From contig NZ_BFBB01000009.1 in assembly GCF_003114855.1 (NCBI RefSeq), positions 186,001 to 250,000 on the forward strand: a stretch of 64,000 nucleotides of DNA, in the 5' to 3' direction. The stretch is from Leptospira ryugenii. Its GTDB lineage: Bacteria; Spirochaetota; Leptospiria; Leptospirales; Leptospiraceae. This document shows, piece by piece, positions 27,783 through 38,074 of the stretch. Under the pieces are notes generated by a model. It was not told the DNA's origin and did not search any database. It was given only the letters and a program-made list of their open reading frames with translations. The position numbers were made by a program, and so were the translations under genes. The stretch's first letter is position 1; every line of letters begins with the position of its first letter.

Positions 27783-28067
27783 ATGCATGGGCATGATTGG
27801 GCATTCATAGAAGCCAAACGAATCGAAGAGGGATTTAGTTTCCATACGAAACTATCCCTCTGGCTCCAAGAATACCTCTCACTTCCTAGCAATACTTTGA
27901 TAAAGGTATATGAGGTCAAATGTGGAGAGAATAACTGTCCTGTCGAGGAAGTGAAATTGCTCTGGGATACTGGTAATGGTGAGGAAAGCTTACAAGTAGG
28001 TAGAGGAAAGGAAAAAATCCTAAAACAAGATGTCTACTTAGCGAAAGCCAAACAGAAACAAGGCTAA
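27783..28067 (+). CDS. Small hypothetical protein after metH
   Basis: A 94-residue soluble protein starting 3 bases after metH, so probably translated from the same message. A VKCGENNCPVEEV motif near residues 43-56 holds two cysteines in C-x4-C spacing, which could be a metal or disulfide site. No family is recognised. Its position suggests a link to methionine metabolism or simply end-of-operon placement. The gene ends 3 bases from the convergent exported-protein gene. Confidence 0.7.
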   Translation: MHGHDWAFIEAKRIEEGFSFHTKLSLWLQEYLSLPSNTLIKVYEVKCGENNCPVEEVKLLWDTGNGEESLQVGRGKEKILKQDVYLAKAKQKQG

Positions 28068-28070
28068 GCT

Positions 28071-28907
28071 TTAGCGGCTTGAGCGAACTGGGAAAAGATA
28101 CTTTAAACCAAGATTTCCTTGCACTTCCGGAGACCATAAATCATCTAGAGTTCGATTTGCTTCCCGCGCATTGATCGGTACCTTTACCATACCTTCAAAG
28201 ATCAAATTGCTATTTGAAATGCTGATTCCTGGACTTACATAGATTTGGCGGCCTACGAAATTAGACCTAGAAGGTTCTTGCATCCTGAGTGCAGTGTTCA
28301 AAGACCGTGAGATAGCTTCATTGTCAAAACGATGCATTTCAGATAATTGTAAGAATATCTCCCATTTCGAATTTTTCAAAAAGGAGAAGATATTTCGATT
28401 TAAGCGATAGCTGACACGGAACTTGCTCTCCGCTACGTCCATATAGGTCAAACCACCATGGTTCAAGCTGAGGCCCACGCTTAGGCTCATGTCAAAACTG
28501 ACCCCTCTGCGATAGTTAACATATGTTACATTTGTGTTGTGAACTGAGAGATTTCGAAAGAGTCCTGGTCGGGTTTGGTCGAATTCACCCTCTGGATTTC
28601 TAGGCAAAAACGATTGAGTGAACGGCACGACTTGCGAAAAAACTTGCACCTGGGATTGTGCGTCCCAAGGAAGAGCGATCGACTTGGCACTTGAGTTGTT
28701 TGGCAGATTCAAGTCGAATTGATTTGGGAAGGTGTACGGAATGGAAAGTGATGGTCCTAAACCACTGGTTTGAAGGTGGCTTGCTTCATAGAGACTTGTT
28801 TTGCTATCTGCAACAGAATAGCTAGAAAAGTAGGGCAGACCTTGTGGAAAGATAGCTAGGGTTGAAAATAGAAAAAGTAAGAGAAAACTGGGAACCCTGA
28901 GCCACAT
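28071..28907 (-). CDS. Hypothetical exported protein, possible outer-membrane component
   Basis: A 278-residue protein with a signal peptide (LLLFLFSTLAIFPQG) and an Asn/Ser-rich body that ends in NLGLKYLFPVRSSR. The strand-like pattern with alternating polar and aromatic residues in the last 130 residues suggests a beta-rich envelope protein. No cysteine or lipobox is visible. No family is recognised. It is transcribed toward metH and is divergent from pfk. Confidence 0.7.
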   Translation of the reverse strand: MWLRVPSFLLLFLFSTLAIFPQGLPYFSSYSVADSKTSLYEASHLQTSGLGPSLSIPYTFPNQFDLNLPNNSSAKSIALPWDAQSQVQVFSQVVPFTQSFLPRNPEGEFDQTRPGLFRNLSVHNTNVTYVNYRRGVSFDMSLSVGLSLNHGGLTYMDVAESKFRVSYRLNRNIFSFLKNSKWEIFLQLSEMHRFDNEAISRSLNTALRMQEPSRSNFVGRQIYVSPGISISNSNLIFEGMVKVPINAREANRTLDDLWSPEVQGNLGLKYLFPVRSSR

Positions 28908-28991
28908 ACCTACGGAGAATCTCTATAAAATTCCTAGAAAAGCAATGAAATTTGCTTTCCTGGAAGGATTTTTTTAGATTCAATCGCCGAA

Positions 28992-30299
28992 ATGGACCAT
29001 CAAGACACAGTTGTAGAGAATTTTGGAACCTGCCAGTTTGAAAACCCTGCAGGATATGAGAATTGGACAGAAGAGAACTCGGTGGTGCTCTTCCAAACCA
29101 TCTTTTCGGGTTCTCAGGATGCTCTGGCCACCATCCAGAAAAATCCTATCTTCTTTGAGCAGGCAGGCCCGCGCCAAAACATTTACTTTAACCCCGCTGA
29201 TGTGACAGCCGGGATTGTGACTTGTGGGGGCCTTTGCCCAGGCATTAATGACGTAATTCGGGCACTCGTAATGGAACTTCACTATCGATATAAAGTTCCC
29301 CGTATATTGGGTTTCCCTTTTGGATATGAGGGGCTTGTAAAAAAATCCGGCCACCGTCCAATAGAGTTAACGCCTGATAAAGTAGCACACATTATGAATT
29401 TTGGCGGATCGATTTTAGGTTCCTCTCGAGGGAACCAAGCCATTAACGATATGGTTGATACACTTTGTTTGTATGGTGTAAAGATGCTCTTTTGCATTGG
29501 AGGCGATGGGACTCTTCGAGGCGCACAGGCTATCCATGAAGAAGTAAAAAGGAGAAAAGAAGACATCGCAATCGTTGGAATCCCGAAAACGATAGACAAT
29601 GATATCAACTATGTACAAAAAACTTTTGGATTTTCGACTGCGTTTAGTAAGGCGGTAGAAGCGGTCAATTGTGCACATGAAGAGGCAAAAGGTGCTCCTA
29701 ATGGAATAGGTCTCGTGAAACTAATGGGCCGGCACTCCGGATTTATTGCCGTAAATGCCGCTCTTGCCTCAAAGAATGTAAACTTTGTTTTGATTCCGGA
29801 GTCTGATTTTGATCTAGAAGGGAAAGGTGCTTTTTTGGAGGTCTTAAAGGATAGAATCAAAAAAAGAGGCCATTCTGTCATCATTGTAGCGGAAGGTGCA
29901 GGTCAGAAGTATTTCGAAGACAAAGGAGAAAAAGATCAGTCAGGTAACAAACGTTTGGCTGATATCGGAATCTTTATGAAAGATCGGATCTCCGAGTATT
30001 TCAAAAAAGAGAATCTCAATATCAATCTCAAATACATTGATCCAAGTTATATCATCCGTTCCGTTCCTGCCAATGCAGAAGATTCTGTTTTCTGTGGTTT
30101 TTTGGCGCAAAATGCTGTTCATGCAGCGTTTGCTGGTAGGACCTCCTGCGTTGTCGGAATTTGGAACAATGTATTCACCGTCATGCCAATCCAATTGGCC
30201 ATTGCCGAGCGTAAGGTCTTAAAACCAGAGAGAAGCACACTTTGGAGAGCATTGCTTGCTTCTACAGGGCAACCTAACAGAATGATTGCTGAATCGTGA
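28992..30299 (+). CDS. pfkA: Phosphofructokinase, PfkA family (probably ATP-dependent)
   Basis: A 435-residue group of the PfkA superfamily with an N-terminal extension of about 70 residues, resembling the long ATP-PFK/PPi-PFK clade of spirochaetes and plants. Motifs in order: [22 protein letters not shown] (residues about 164-168; Gly rather than the Asp expected for PPi-dependent enzymes), PKTIDNDI with the catalytic Asp, and MGRHSGF. It phosphorylates fructose-6-phosphate in glycolysis. The Gly in GGDG supports ATP as donor. It is transcribed alone. Confidence 0.88.
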   Translation: MDHQDTVVENFGTCQFENPAGYENWTEENSVVLFQTIFSGSQDALATIQKNPIFFEQAGPRQNIYFNPADVTAGIVTCGGLCPGINDVIRALVMELHYRYKVPRILGFPFGYEGLVKKSGHRPIELTPDKVAHIMNFGGSILGSSRGNQAINDMVDTLCLYGVKMLFCIGGDGTLRGAQAIHEEVKRRKEDIAIVGIPKTIDNDINYVQKTFGFSTAFSKAVEAVNCAHEEAKGAPNGIGLVKLMGRHSGFIAVNAALASKNVNFVLIPESDFDLEGKGAFLEVLKDRIKKRGHSVIIVAEGAGQKYFEDKGEKDQSGNKRLADIGIFMKDRISEYFKKENLNINLKYIDPSYIIRSVPANAEDSVFCGFLAQNAVHAAFAGRTSCVVGIWNNVFTVMPIQLAIAERKVLKPERSTLWRALLASTGQPNRMIAES

Positions 30300-30302
30300 A
30301 CA

Positions 30303-32048
30303 TTAATTGAGACGTACGATGAAAAGAGAGATATCATCGTGCGGTTCTGCATCACCAATGAACTCGCCAACTTTTTGTAAAATTGCCTTACGGATCACTT
30401 CGGGAGGGTCATTGATGTGGGCTAGCACTGCGGATTCAAGACGCTCTTCACCAAATAACTCTTCTCGTGTATTCATGGCTTCTGTTACCCCGTCTGTATA
30501 AAGCACTAAAAGATCACCTGGTTGGTAAGAAACAATATGTTCTGAAAATTCGCAATTGCTAATGCCCATCGGTTGGCCTTTGCCCGAAAGGTGTTGGATT
30601 TTATGGTGTTTCTTTCTATACATCAACTGCATATTGTGACCGGCAGACGAATAGGTAATTTCTTTTTTGGACATATTGATCCGTGCAAGCATTGCTGTAA
30701 CAAACATTAAAAATCCAGATTTGTCTTGGATGATTTCATTTGTTTTTTGTAGCGCTTCGCTTGTAGAAGTAGTTTTCGCAACCTCTTGGGAGAGGATAGT
30801 TTTCGATAGTTCCATAAACAATGCAGCTGGTGTTCCTTTGCCTGATACATCCGCAATGATGACGGATACCTCATCTTTTCCGTGAATGACCATATCATAA
30901 AAGTCCCCACCAATCTCTCTGGATGCCTGGTAATAGGTATCAAATTCAAGAAGAGAATAATGTTTTGGGATAATAGGCAAAGAATGTTTTTGGATCATTG
31001 CTGCCGTTTGCATATCCCGGTCTATGTTTTTTAATCGTTCACTTTGTATTTTAACTTGGAGTGCATTATAAGCCTCACCGACTTGATTTGATAAAGTCCG
31101 TAAAATTTTGATGTCCATCTCATCAAACTTTGTACGAGAAGTTTTATCTGAAACGACAAGAGAACCAAGCCATTGTTTATTTTTTAAAATCGGCAAAAGG
31201 ATTAGGCTATGTTGGAATATCCCTTTATGAGTGAGTGTAAGACCATGTGCTGAATTGGAATGGACAATTTTATATCCTTTATAGATCCACTCATCTTTAT
31301 CCGTATAGAGAATTGACTGAACCTCATCATCATAGAAGACATCTGAGAAGCCTTTTGATTTTGATCTGGGTAGACCTTTCTGTTCTAATCTTTCAAAGTT
31401 CAACGATACGCGATCGACTTGTAAGACTTCTGAAATAGTTTTTACGGCAAGATCCATAAATTCTTCCGAATTTTGTATGTTTGAGAGTGCCTGCGAAATT
31501 TGGTAGAGGCAATTCAATTCATTGGCTCTCAAGTTTAGCTGGTCGATAAGGATTCGATTTCGAACGGCAATGGCAGCAAGATTGGAAAGATACTTTAGAA
31601 TTTTAAGGTCAGTCTGATTAAAACTCCGCGTGTCGTTTGTGTTTACAGCTTCTAGAACACCTTGCACTTCATTCTGCGTGATCATCGGGACACAAATTAG
31701 ATTTCGAGTATGGTAACCAACTTTTTTATCAATGTCTTTGTAAATGCGTGAATCATTCTCCGCATCATTTACAATTTCAGGTTGCAATGTGTCGAGAACC
31801 ATACCGGCTATGCCTTTGCCTCTTGGGACAGTAAGTTGAGAAAGAGAGTCTTCTTTAAGCCCGCTAGTCGTATTAAAAACGAGTAAGTCCTTTTCTTTGT
31901 CGTACAATAAAAGCGAAGAACCCTCAGTATCCAATACATCTCGTGTGATACCCATGATTTCGCTAAGCAGAGTATCCAAATCTTCAGTCGAATTGATCCG
32001 ACTGGTGATGTCCGATATTAGATTTAAAGTGAGCTGTTTTGTGGGCAT
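30303..32048 (-). CDS. GAF-GAF-PP2C (SpoIIE/RsbU-type) phosphatase
   Basis: A 581-residue protein. Residues about 12-165 form one GAF domain and 185-335 a second more divergent one; residues 380-580 form a PP2C-type SpoIIE/RsbU serine phosphatase with the metal-binding GGDFYD and ADVSGKG motifs. Such phosphatases dephosphorylate an anti-sigma-factor antagonist in partner-switching systems. No signal peptide or membrane segment is seen, so a cytoplasmic small molecule is the likely input. It lies six bases downstream of argB on the same strand. Confidence 0.92.
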   Translation of the reverse strand: MPTKQLTLNLISDITSRINSTEDLDTLLSEIMGITRDVLDTEGSSLLLYDKEKDLLVFNTTSGLKEDSLSQLTVPRGKGIAGMVLDTLQPEIVNDAENDSRIYKDIDKKVGYHTRNLICVPMITQNEVQGVLEAVNTNDTRSFNQTDLKILKYLSNLAAIAVRNRILIDQLNLRANELNCLYQISQALSNIQNSEEFMDLAVKTISEVLQVDRVSLNFERLEQKGLPRSKSKGFSDVFYDDEVQSILYTDKDEWIYKGYKIVHSNSAHGLTLTHKGIFQHSLILLPILKNKQWLGSLVVSDKTSRTKFDEMDIKILRTLSNQVGEAYNALQVKIQSERLKNIDRDMQTAAMIQKHSLPIIPKHYSLLEFDTYYQASREIGGDFYDMVIHGKDEVSVIIADVSGKGTPAALFMELSKTILSQEVAKTTSTSEALQKTNEIIQDKSGFLMFVTAMLARINMSKKEITYSSAGHNMQLMYRKKHHKIQHLSGKGQPMGISNCEFSEHIVSYQPGDLLVLYTDGVTEAMNTREELFGEERLESAVLAHINDPPEVIRKAILQKVGEFIGDAEPHDDISLFIVRLN

Positions 32049-32054
32049 AGGGAA

Positions 32055-32927
32055 TTATTCGATTAGACTTCCAATTCCCTGGTTTGTCAAGACCTCAATT
32101 AGTACAGAATGGGCTACTCTGCCATCAATGATATGGGTTCTTTTCACTCCACCTTTTAATGCTTCCAGGCAACATTCCACTTTGGGAATCATTCCGCCAC
32201 TGATATCGCCCGATTTGATATAGCCGTCTATGATTTGTTTGTTGAGCCCTGTGGCAAGTTGGCCTTTGATGAGTATGCCTGGAGTGTCAGTAAGTAAGAT
32301 GAGTTTCTCTGCCTTAAGGGCTGAAGCGATGGCACCAGCCATTGTGTCTGCGTTGATATTTAAGGTTTTACCATCTTTAGAAGCTGCTACAGGCGATATG
32401 ATGGGTATGAATCCTTCCGCTTGTAAGGTATATAAGATTTGAGGGTTCACTTCTGTGACTTGGCCCACGAGGCCTAAATCCAAAGTTTGTTTATGGCCTG
32501 TATCATCCTCAAATTCCATTAGATACTTCTCGGCTATGGCTAGACCACCGTCCTTGCCAGATAGGCCAACAGGCCTTCCGCCTTTCTCCTGGATCAAAGA
32601 TACAATCTGTTTGTTCACTTTCCCAGTAAGGACCATTTCAACGACTTCCATGGTTGGTTCGTCTGTGACCCTATGCCCTCGGATGAATTGGGTGTTAAGA
32701 TTGAGGGATTGGATCAATTGGTTGATTTCAGGACCACCACCGTGCACAACAACAGGGTTGATGCCTAAGTATTTTAATAAAACTATGTCCTCAGCGAAAG
32801 AACCACGGAGCTCTTCTTGGACCATTGCCGCACCACCATATTTGATGACAATGGTCTTTCCAGAGTATTTGATTAAATAAGGCAAGGCCTCAAGGATATG
32901 TGAAATTTTTTCAGAGTTGTGGTCCAT
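32055..32927 (-). CDS. argB: Acetylglutamate kinase
   Basis: A 290-residue enzyme from ATG 32927, preceded by an AGAGGA ribosome site, the normal family length. It shows the phosphate-binding KYGGAA near residue 27 and [10 protein letters not shown] near residue 63, and the ATP-binding ILLTDTPGI segment. It phosphorylates N-acetylglutamate, the second step of arginine synthesis. Long reading further upstream to 33284 lacks family sequence and overlaps the divergent nitrilase gene. It precedes the PP2C gene with a 6-base gap. Confidence 0.95.
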   Translation of the reverse strand: MDHNSEKISHILEALPYLIKYSGKTIVIKYGGAAMVQEELRGSFAEDIVLLKYLGINPVVVHGGGPEINQLIQSLNLNTQFIRGHRVTDEPTMEVVEMVLTGKVNKQIVSLIQEKGGRPVGLSGKDGGLAIAEKYLMEFEDDTGHKQTLDLGLVGQVTEVNPQILYTLQAEGFIPIISPVAASKDGKTLNINADTMAGAIASALKAEKLILLTDTPGILIKGQLATGLNKQIIDGYIKSGDISGGMIPKVECCLEALKGGVKRTHIIDGRVAHSVLIEVLTNQGIGSLIE

Positions 32928-32985
32928 AGAAATCCTCTTTTGGGACAATGGTTGGCAAGCATTCGAATTATAGGACTTTTTTTTT

Positions 32986-33801
32986 ATGACGAATCTATTT
33001 AAAGCTGCAGCAATACAAGTAACGAGTACGGCAAGGATATCCAATAACCTAACTACGTGTAGAAATTGGATCGAAAAAGCGGTTAAGGAAGGTGCCAAAC
33101 TCATTGGTCTTCCTGAAAATTTTTCGTTTATGGGCCATGAGGACGAAAAGAAGAATATGATCGGAGAAATTGAGGAGCAAACAAAATCGTTTTTGGAGGA
33201 AACTTCCAAAGAATTGGGCATCTTTCTCTTGGGTGGTGGATTTCCTACCGATGCGGGCAATGGAAAGGTTTTCAACACTGCCATCCTCTATGGTCCAAAT
33301 GGTGAGCCTCTTTTTACCTACCACAAAGCACACTTATTTGATGCCGAAGTAGGAGATGGGATTCGTTATGGAGAGTCTCGTTCCACAGAAAGTGGCAAAC
33401 AAATACCAAAGATAGCAAAAACAGAATTGGGAGACATCTCATCGGGAATATGCTATGATATTCGGTTCCCAGAACTATTCCGCGAGCTGTCCAAAGAGGG
33501 ATGCGAGATTTGTTTTTTACCCGCTGCCTTCACTGTTCCTACAGGCGAAGCTCATTGGGAGGTACTTCTCAGAGCACGTGCCATTGAAAATCTAATGTAC
33601 GTAATCGCACCAGGCCAAACTGGAGTCCACGATCCACAGGGAAGAAGGCGAACCTATGGCAACTCTTTGATCATTGGTCCTTGGGGAGATCTCTTGGCAA
33701 AGGCTAACCAGGAACCTGGAATAGTTCTGGCAGAATTGAATTTGGAAATGCTCCGAGAGAAACGTAAACAATTCCCAGCCTTACACCACAGGCGATTCTA
33801 A
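32986..33801 (+). CDS. Nitrilase-superfamily carbon-nitrogen hydrolase (Nit1/Nit2-like)
   Basis: A 271-residue amidase of the nitrilase fold. The catalytic triad is Glu44 (PENFSF), Lys114 (YHKAHLFD) and Cys156 ([10 protein letters not shown]). The RFPE and KAHLFD context is that of omega-amidase/deaminated-glutathione amidase (Nit) enzymes, a metabolite repair role. It is divergent from argB with 58 bases between them and convergent with the alpha/beta hydrolase. Confidence 0.9.
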   Translation: MTNLFKAAAIQVTSTARISNNLTTCRNWIEKAVKEGAKLIGLPENFSFMGHEDEKKNMIGEIEEQTKSFLEETSKELGIFLLGGGFPTDAGNGKVFNTAILYGPNGEPLFTYHKAHLFDAEVGDGIRYGESRSTESGKQIPKIAKTELGDISSGICYDIRFPELFRELSKEGCEICFLPAAFTVPTGEAHWEVLLRARAIENLMYVIAPGQTGVHDPQGRRRTYGNSLIIGPWGDLLAKANQEPGIVLAELNLEMLREKRKQFPALHHRRF

Positions 33802-33812
33802 ACGAACAGGTC

Positions 33813-34703
33813 TTAGCCTTTCGTACGTTTTGTCTGTTTTTTGGCACTTAAAAAATCAGACATCACCTTCTCAGCCAATTCGATTTTTTCCATGTGGACA
33901 AAGTGTCCGCATTCAGCAAAGTGAACCGCTTGGATATTGGGGGTAGAACGCTCAACTTCCTCTATGTCCTTCCCGGGCACGACTGGATCTTCATCTCCTC
34001 TAAGAAGTAAAATGGGGACTTCATTCCCGAACACCAAGGGACGAATATCAGCTCGGTCTAACATTTCTAAGACTAGAAGCATATTCCTCGGCTCTATTTT
34101 ATCAAATTGTTTTTGATAAATCTCCAGAAATGACTTTATATCCTCACGGTCATGGAATTCACTTGAGTCATATACTCCGTAAGAGAATCCCATCTGTAGG
34201 GCGTTCGGAAAATTTCGACCTACTTTAAAGCCAAAATCAAAGATCCCTCCTAGGTTTGTTCTCAAACCCAAAACACCTAATTTCAAAGGCCCACGAACAG
34301 GTCCATGTATGTAAGGTGCTATCGAAATGCTTTGTTTGATCCTCGTTGGATACAAGGCAGAAAGCGCAAGAACTGCCATCCCACCTGTAGAATGGCCTAC
34401 TAAAGTAATCTGGCTCGTTCCAGCGGCGGCCCAAACTGCCTCGGCTTGGGTTTCCAAAAATTCCATAAGAGTTAATTTTTGCGATTGGTCTAAGATTTCT
34501 GCTGGGTAATGACCAACTAAGTCTAGTTCAATGACCTCCCCCCATTTTTGGAAAAATGGGATGTTGAGCCCCCAGTAACCTGCTGCAGAACACCACCCAC
34601 CGATCAAAACTATTTTTTCTTTTGATTTTGGATTTGAACTTGGATAGCTCGAATACGTGAGTCTGTGGTTTTTCCATTCGAAACTTTTTCTAATCTCTGA
34701 CAC
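33813..34703 (-). CDS. Alpha/beta hydrolase
   Basis: A 296-residue alpha/beta hydrolase with the nucleophile elbow GHSTGG near residue 102, the acid in the GDEDPVV region, and a histidine in GHFVHMEK. It could be an esterase, thioesterase or bioH-like enzyme. The start codon is GTG with a GAGGTAA ribosome site. It follows the alanine racemase gene after 10 bases and is probably co-transcribed with it. The C-terminus is Lys/Thr-rich. Confidence 0.85.
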   Translation of the reverse strand: MSEIRKSFEWKNHRLTYSSYPSSNPKSKEKIVLIGGWCSAAGYWGLNIPFFQKWGEVIELDLVGHYPAEILDQSQKLTLMEFLETQAEAVWAAAGTSQITLVGHSTGGMAVLALSALYPTRIKQSISIAPYIHGPVRGPLKLGVLGLRTNLGGIFDFGFKVGRNFPNALQMGFSYGVYDSSEFHDREDIKSFLEIYQKQFDKIEPRNMLLVLEMLDRADIRPLVFGNEVPILLLRGDEDPVVPGKDIEEVERSTPNIQAVHFAECGHFVHMEKIELAEKVMSDFLSAKKQTKRTKG

Positions 34704-34713
34704 CTGTGTTACC

Positions 34714-35844
34714 TCATTTGGTTTTAATGCGAGGGAATTGGTCTAAAATTGACGTAACAACTTCATAGTTGATTGTACCCGACCATGTTGCATGGTCATC
34801 TGCGCTGACTGATTCATCCTGTGATTTTCCTATGACTATGACTTCGTCACCAATATGTACATTTGGGATATGAGTGATTTCGACCATTGTCATATTCATG
34901 CAGATTCTACCTAGGATACGAGCACGTTCACCTTTGATGAGTACATAGCCATTGTTCGACAATTTTCGGTCCAATCCTTCATAGTAACCAACGGGTAGAA
35001 CAGCAAGTTTTGTGGGATAGGTGGTTTTGAATGTAGAGCCGTACCCTACAAACTCACCTGCCTTTAAGTCTTGTATATGTTGGATTCTAGTTTTCCAAGT
35101 CAGTACAGGTTGTAACATTCCAATGTCTTTCCCCATCATTGACAGGGATAATTTTGTTTCGAGGCTTGGCCATAGCCCATACATAGAAATGCCCAAACGG
35201 ATCATGTCCATCCTGGCCTCTGGAAACAACATAGCAGAGGCAGAAGAAGCACAATGCCTCAGGAGATTTGTATATCCGTATTTTGCAAATATTGAGATTC
35301 CGTTCTGGAATTTAGTTAGCTGCCGCATGGAAAAAGAATGTTCTGTAAAATCTTCAGTGCTTGCAAAATGGGTCGCGATGCCATCTAACAAGAGAGATCT
35401 CTTTTTCAGTTCCGAGGCGAAGGATTCCCAATTGGGTTCAGACTGTCCTAAACGGGACATGCCTGTGTTCAACTTCAAATGAATTTTTGGTCTAGGGTTC
35501 AACTGGCAGAGCGCTTCTATCTCTGCAATTTCTGAAACCATCACCCAATACCGTTCATCTGCTAAAAGATGAGATCGTTCTGTCAACATCGGGATGCTCC
35601 CCATGATGAGGACAATAGCATTCGGGAAATGGTTTCGTAGTAGGATAGCTTCTTCTAGGGCATTCACTCCCAATAAATCAGCACCTGCCTCCAGTGCCAT
35701 TTCCGCTATGGGCAAAAGACCATGCCCGTAGGCGTTTGATTTGACCACTGCTGTGATCTTTGTCTCTGGTCCTAATAATTTCCGATACAATCGTAGGTTA
35801 TGGCTTAGGGCTTCTTGGGAAAGATGAACCTCTGACGATATCAT
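34714..35844 (-). CDS. alr: Alanine racemase
   Basis: A 376-residue PLP enzyme. The AVVKSNAYGHG motif holds the catalytic Lys35 that binds PLP; the fold has the N-terminal TIM barrel and C-terminal beta domain with the CMNMTMVEI segment. It makes D-alanine for peptidoglycan. The ATG is used; its upstream GAGGT lies very close to the start, so translation initiation may be weak. It is probably the first gene of the pair with the hydrolase. Confidence 0.95.
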   Translation of the reverse strand: MISSEVHLSQEALSHNLRLYRKLLGPETKITAVVKSNAYGHGLLPIAEMALEAGADLLGVNALEEAILLRNHFPNAIVLIMGSIPMLTERSHLLADERYWVMVSEIAEIEALCQLNPRPKIHLKLNTGMSRLGQSEPNWESFASELKKRSLLLDGIATHFASTEDFTEHSFSMRQLTKFQNGISIFAKYGYTNLLRHCASSASAMLFPEARMDMIRLGISMYGLWPSLETKLSLSMMGKDIGMLQPVLTWKTRIQHIQDLKAGEFVGYGSTFKTTYPTKLAVLPVGYYEGLDRKLSNNGYVLIKGERARILGRICMNMTMVEITHIPNVHIGDEVIVIGKSQDESVSADDHATWSGTINYEVVTSILDQFPRIKTK

Positions 35845-35902
35845 ACCTCATCCATTTTTTTTTACTTTTCCCATCTGTCGCTTCAGATATTTCTCTACAT
35901 CA

Positions 35903-37102
35903 ATGTCCCTTTTAGAAAGCCTCCGTCGTCCATTTGTGCAAAATCCCAGTTGGGAAGAGGTTCGCTCACTCTATCCCATCCAGTCAGATTCAATTTGGTT
36001 TAATTTTTGTGGGATTTCACCCATTTCTTCTTATGCAAGAAAGGTCATGGATGATTTTTTTGAAGAGTATTCAAAATTCGGAATCTATGCTCCAAATTTC
36101 ACAGAGGCAAAGGTAAAGGCAGAAATTAGAACCCTACTAGCACCTATCTTGGGTTGCGAGGCTCACCAAATTGGCTTGGTTCACAATACTTCTGAAGGGA
36201 TGAATCTCTACTCCCATAGTATCAACCTTCCGAAAGGCTCGCGCATTCTCGTATTGGAAAATGAATATCCTAGTAATGTATATCCTTGGGAGCATTGGCA
36301 AAGCAAGGGTGTTGATTTAACATTTGTTCAGCTAGGGACAACGCCAGAAGAATTTTCAAATCTATTGGAAATTGAGTTTAAATCGGGTAGAGTTTCCTTA
36401 CTTTCCATTTCCCCAGTCCACTGGTGCACTGGTATGCCGATTTTGATGGAAGACGTTGCTAGGCTATGTAAAAAATTCAATGTTCGTCTAGTGATTGATG
36501 GCTCCCAAAGTGTAGGACACCAAGTTTCCAAACTTTCAGAGTGGAATGTAGAATTTGCCGTGTTTGCTGCCTGGAAATGGTTATTGGGTCCCTTGGGTCT
36601 TGGTATAGTGTATGTTTCCGATTCCTTGAGTGAAAATTTTGAACTTATTTTTAAAGGTGCAGGGAGTGTGAAAAATGACTCGCAGTATTTACCTTATCGC
36701 AAAGAAAGAAAAGCTGCTGCAGATCAGTTTGAACATAGTACTGCCAATTTTAATGATTGGGTATATTTTTTAGCTTCTTTACACATGCTAAACCAAATTA
36801 CCTACCCAAAGGTTTACGAAAGAATTTATGATATTTCCAATCAACTCCAAACCATGTTGCGAGGATTGGGTTATCTTTTGGATTCAGATTTTTTTCCAAA
36901 CCACTCGACTGGTATCATCGCAATTCGAGGGAGAAAAAATGGTGAAGAATTCCGTCCAGAAGAACTGCAACTGTTTCTAAAAACAAAAAAGATTTTTACT
37001 GTTGTTCGTCTCGGTAGATTGAGAATTGCACCTCATATTCCAGTAACAGAGGAACACATTGAACGCTTGGAAAGGGCACTTCGCGAGTACGGTGCTAGAT
37101 AA
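35903..37102 (+). CDS. Class V aminotransferase-family PLP enzyme
   Basis: A 399-residue protein of fold type I, class V. The PLP lysine is in FAAWKWLLGPLGLG (near residue 227), with the cofactor Asp in VIDGSQSVGH. It resembles the cysteine desulfurase/isopenicillin N epimerase group rather than SerC. The absence of a cysteine in the active-site loop argues against a desulfurase. The reaction is not assignable. The next gene, a BASS transporter, starts 5 bases later, so they are likely co-transcribed. Confidence 0.87.
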   Translation: MSLLESLRRPFVQNPSWEEVRSLYPIQSDSIWFNFCGISPISSYARKVMDDFFEEYSKFGIYAPNFTEAKVKAEIRTLLAPILGCEAHQIGLVHNTSEGMNLYSHSINLPKGSRILVLENEYPSNVYPWEHWQSKGVDLTFVQLGTTPEEFSNLLEIEFKSGRVSLLSISPVHWCTGMPILMEDVARLCKKFNVRLVIDGSQSVGHQVSKLSEWNVEFAVFAAWKWLLGPLGLGIVYVSDSLSENFELIFKGAGSVKNDSQYLPYRKERKAAADQFEHSTANFNDWVYFLASLHMLNQITYPKVYERIYDISNQLQTMLRGLGYLLDSDFFPNHSTGIIAIRGRKNGEEFRPEELQLFLKTKKIFTVVRLGRLRIAPHIPVTEEHIERLERALREYGAR

Positions 37103-37107
37103 GGTCT

Positions 37108-38040
37108 ATGTTGGAAAAGATTGTCAATGGATTTCCCTTTGTGCTCTTGACCTTTACTGCGCTTGCGTTTATATACCCGACAGCCTTTCAATGGTTCCAA
37201 GGAGCTTGGATTACATATAGTTTAGGGGGCATCATGCTTGGGATGGGACTCAGTCTAACATTCCAAGATTTTAAACGAGTATTAACTTTGCCAGGTCCAA
37301 TTCTTCTCGGGACTATTTTACAATTTACCATCATGCCTATGTTAGGCTATTGTTTGAGCCAAATCCTTTCTCTGCCAGAACCATTTGCCATTGGTTTAAT
37401 TTTGGTTTCGGTTTGTCCAGGTGGAACCGCATCGAATGTGATCACCTTTCTTGCAAAAGGAAATTTACCACTCAGTGTGACTTTAACTTCGATATCTACC
37501 TTTCTTGCCATTGTCATAACACCTACTTTGGCAACACTTTTGATTGGAAGTCGTTTGGATGTTGATCCTTATCCATTATTTTTGACTACTTTGCAGGTAA
37601 TCTTGGTTCCCGTACTATTGGGTATCCTTTTGAGGCGTTACTTCCCGCTTTTTTCACAGAGCCTAAGCAAAGGATCTGCTTTGGTTTCCGTACTCTTGGT
37701 ATCCCTGATCGTCTCATCCATTATCTCCCAAGGGAAAAACCACATCCTAAATGCGGATATGAGTATCTTTCTCGCTGTTTTTATACTGCATGCCGGAGGG
37801 TTTTTACTCGGGTATCTCGTCTCCTTACTCTTCTATCGCGATGCATCCATCCTAAGGACTGTCTCTATCGAAGTAGGAATGCAAAACTCTGGTTTGGGGG
37901 CGGTTCTCGCAAAGGCACATTTTTTGGATCCACAAACGGCGATCCCGAGTGCTCTGTCCAGTTTGACCCATTCCTTGCTTGGAAGCTTTCTTGCGGCCAT
38001 ATGGCGAAATTCGACGGAAAAAGAAGGCATTGATTCTTGA
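37108..38040 (+). CDS. Bile acid:sodium symporter family transporter
   Basis: A 310-residue inner-membrane protein with nine or ten hydrophobic helices and the BASS-family motifs GGTASNVITFLAKGN near residues 106-120 and EVGMQNSGLGAVLA near 257-270, the Na+-binding crossover. Bacterial members carry pyruvate, pantoate or other organic anions with Na+. The substrate is unknown. It is just after the class V aminotransferase gene. Confidence 0.92.
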   Translation: MLEKIVNGFPFVLLTFTALAFIYPTAFQWFQGAWITYSLGGIMLGMGLSLTFQDFKRVLTLPGPILLGTILQFTIMPMLGYCLSQILSLPEPFAIGLILVSVCPGGTASNVITFLAKGNLPLSVTLTSISTFLAIVITPTLATLLIGSRLDVDPYPLFLTTLQVILVPVLLGILLRRYFPLFSQSLSKGSALVSVLLVSLIVSSIISQGKNHILNADMSIFLAVFILHAGGFLLGYLVSLLFYRDASILRTVSIEVGMQNSGLGAVLAKAHFLDPQTAIPSALSSLTHSLLGSFLAAIWRNSTEKEGIDS

Positions 38041-38074
38041 CGATTTTCTACCTTCTCCCGTAATGGCATTCATT

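Noticed and set aside
28920..28990. A terminator-like hairpin (AAAGCAA/TTGCTTT) before the phosphofructokinase gene
   Set aside because: It is upstream of the gene rather than after one on the same strand, and the T run is 11 bases away from the stem, so I did not list it as a terminator.
32928..33284. N-terminal extension of argB
   Set aside because: It would overlap the divergent nitrilase gene and adds sequence foreign to acetylglutamate kinases. The ATG at 32927 has a proper ribosome site.
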